Below are positions 63,428 through 64,000 of a stretch of DNA of 64,000 nt, in pieces. Location of the stretch: NCBI RefSeq assembly GCF_024713975.1, contig NC_091094.1, positions 11,641,001-11,705,000 on the forward strand, written 5' to 3'. The translations under genes were made by a program, and so were the position numbers. Position 1 is the first letter of the stretch. Every line of letters starts with the position of its first letter. A model generated the notes under the pieces. It did no database searches. It was given only the letters and a program-made list of their open reading frames with translations, and had not been told where the DNA came from. This DNA comes from Paralichthys olivaceus (Eukaryota > Chordata > Actinopteri > Pleuronectiformes > Paralichthyidae).

Positions 63428-64000
63428 ATGAATGAGCACAATAAGATGGCAGGCGTTAGATTAGAGAGTGTTCCTCTCTGCATGGTGGAGTCTTTTCTTC
63501 TTGTGTTTGAGTGTCCCAGGATGATTAGGAGTGATATCTCTGAAGGGCATCAGGAACGTTTACAGCCCATGTAGCCTTTGAGAATCGATAATGACATGAA
63601 GACCCTGGGCAGGTTAATGGTGTGTGAAGGGACTGTTATGTATAAAATCCAGATTGTTACTTGTATAAATGGTTCATGCATCACATCAGGGTGTTGAAGT
63701 CTGACTGCTGCGGCTGATCTAAACCCAGCCTGTGACCCTCATCGAGATGCACGTCAAATAAGCAGAATCAATCATGGGGACAGCGTTCGGCCATTACAGA
63801 CCAAATGAGATGACCAGTGCAGTCAGCCTCGCGGGTTTGCCTTGATTTAACAAGATATTACAAACACATCTGTGGCAGTAAAGGTGAATGTGTTCTGGGG
63901 GTGCTATCCTGGTTTAAGAAATCATAACAATAAAACCATAATGGAAAAAAAGGGTGAAAGCACCCAGAGATCAGCACCGAGGGGGGATTGCAGCCTGCGT
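63428..64000. other. Right edge of the window
   Basis: No gene is supported. An ATG at 63775 opens a 23-codon frame (MGTAFGHYRPNEMTSAVSLA) that is too short to judge. Confidence 0.35.

Noticed and set aside
63775-63846. 23-codon frame MGTAFGHYRPNEMTSAVSLA
   Set aside because: Too short, without splice or family support.

Overview
The window is vertebrate nuclear DNA, most probably from a percomorph (spiny-rayed) teleost. It has short introns with GT-AG splice sites, long microsatellites, several dispersed repeats of kinds common in teleosts, and protein-coding genes that align over their full length with human proteins. Its left two-thirds is the fish counterpart of the human 3p21.3 tumour-suppressor cluster. 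All exon chains below were built by hand from splice sites, frame continuity and remembered human protein sequences; no alignment or database search was run.

Layout: (1) positions 1-1.5 kb hold the first exons of hemk1 on the minus strand; the rest lies beyond the left edge. (2) About 1.55-2.88 kb is a divergent promoter region. (3) nprl2 is at 2.9-7.2 kb (11 exons, 378 aa). (4) zmynd10 is at 8.3-12.6 kb (12 exons, 447 aa), with an RFX X-box-like site 114 bp upstream of its ATG. (5) rassf1 is at about 13.8-25.3 kb and keeps both vertebrate first exons: isoform A with a complete C1 zinc finger (365 aa) and isoform C from an internal CpG-rich promoter (276 aa). (6) tusc2 is at 27.6-29.7 kb (111 aa). 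(7) hyal2 is at 36.8-39.6 kb (470 aa, GPI-anchor type). (8) A second hyaluronidase, most like hyal1, is at 41.8-44.0 kb (440 aa). All of these except hemk1 are on the plus strand.

The right third, 44-64 kb, has no convincing complete gene. It holds LINE fragments, MITE-like repeats, one strongly coding-looking orphan exon with two membrane segments (46.72-46.93 kb), a broken WD40-like remnant (about 60.1 kb, minus), CTCF-like motifs, and several complex stretches with homeodomain-type TAAT motifs that look like conserved non-coding elements. It may be regulatory territory of a gene beyond the right edge.

Functionally the genes are separate and linked by old synteny: HEMK1 (translation release factor methylation), NPRL2 (GATOR1, amino-acid control of mTORC1), ZMYND10 (axonemal dynein assembly), RASSF1 (Hippo/MST scaffold), TUSC2 (mitochondrial calcium and apoptosis) and the two hyaluronidases. 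Compared with human, CYB561D2, TMEM115, CACNA2D2 and C3orf18 are absent between nprl2 and hemk1, which are here directly head to head. Other notable points are two probable GC-AG introns (nprl2, hyal1), an upstream ORF whose stop codon is made at the rassf1 leader splice junction, and absence of the ATM-type SQ site in fish RASSF1. I found no clearly new molecular system; the orphan exon and the candidate regulatory desert are the best candidates for something undescribed.
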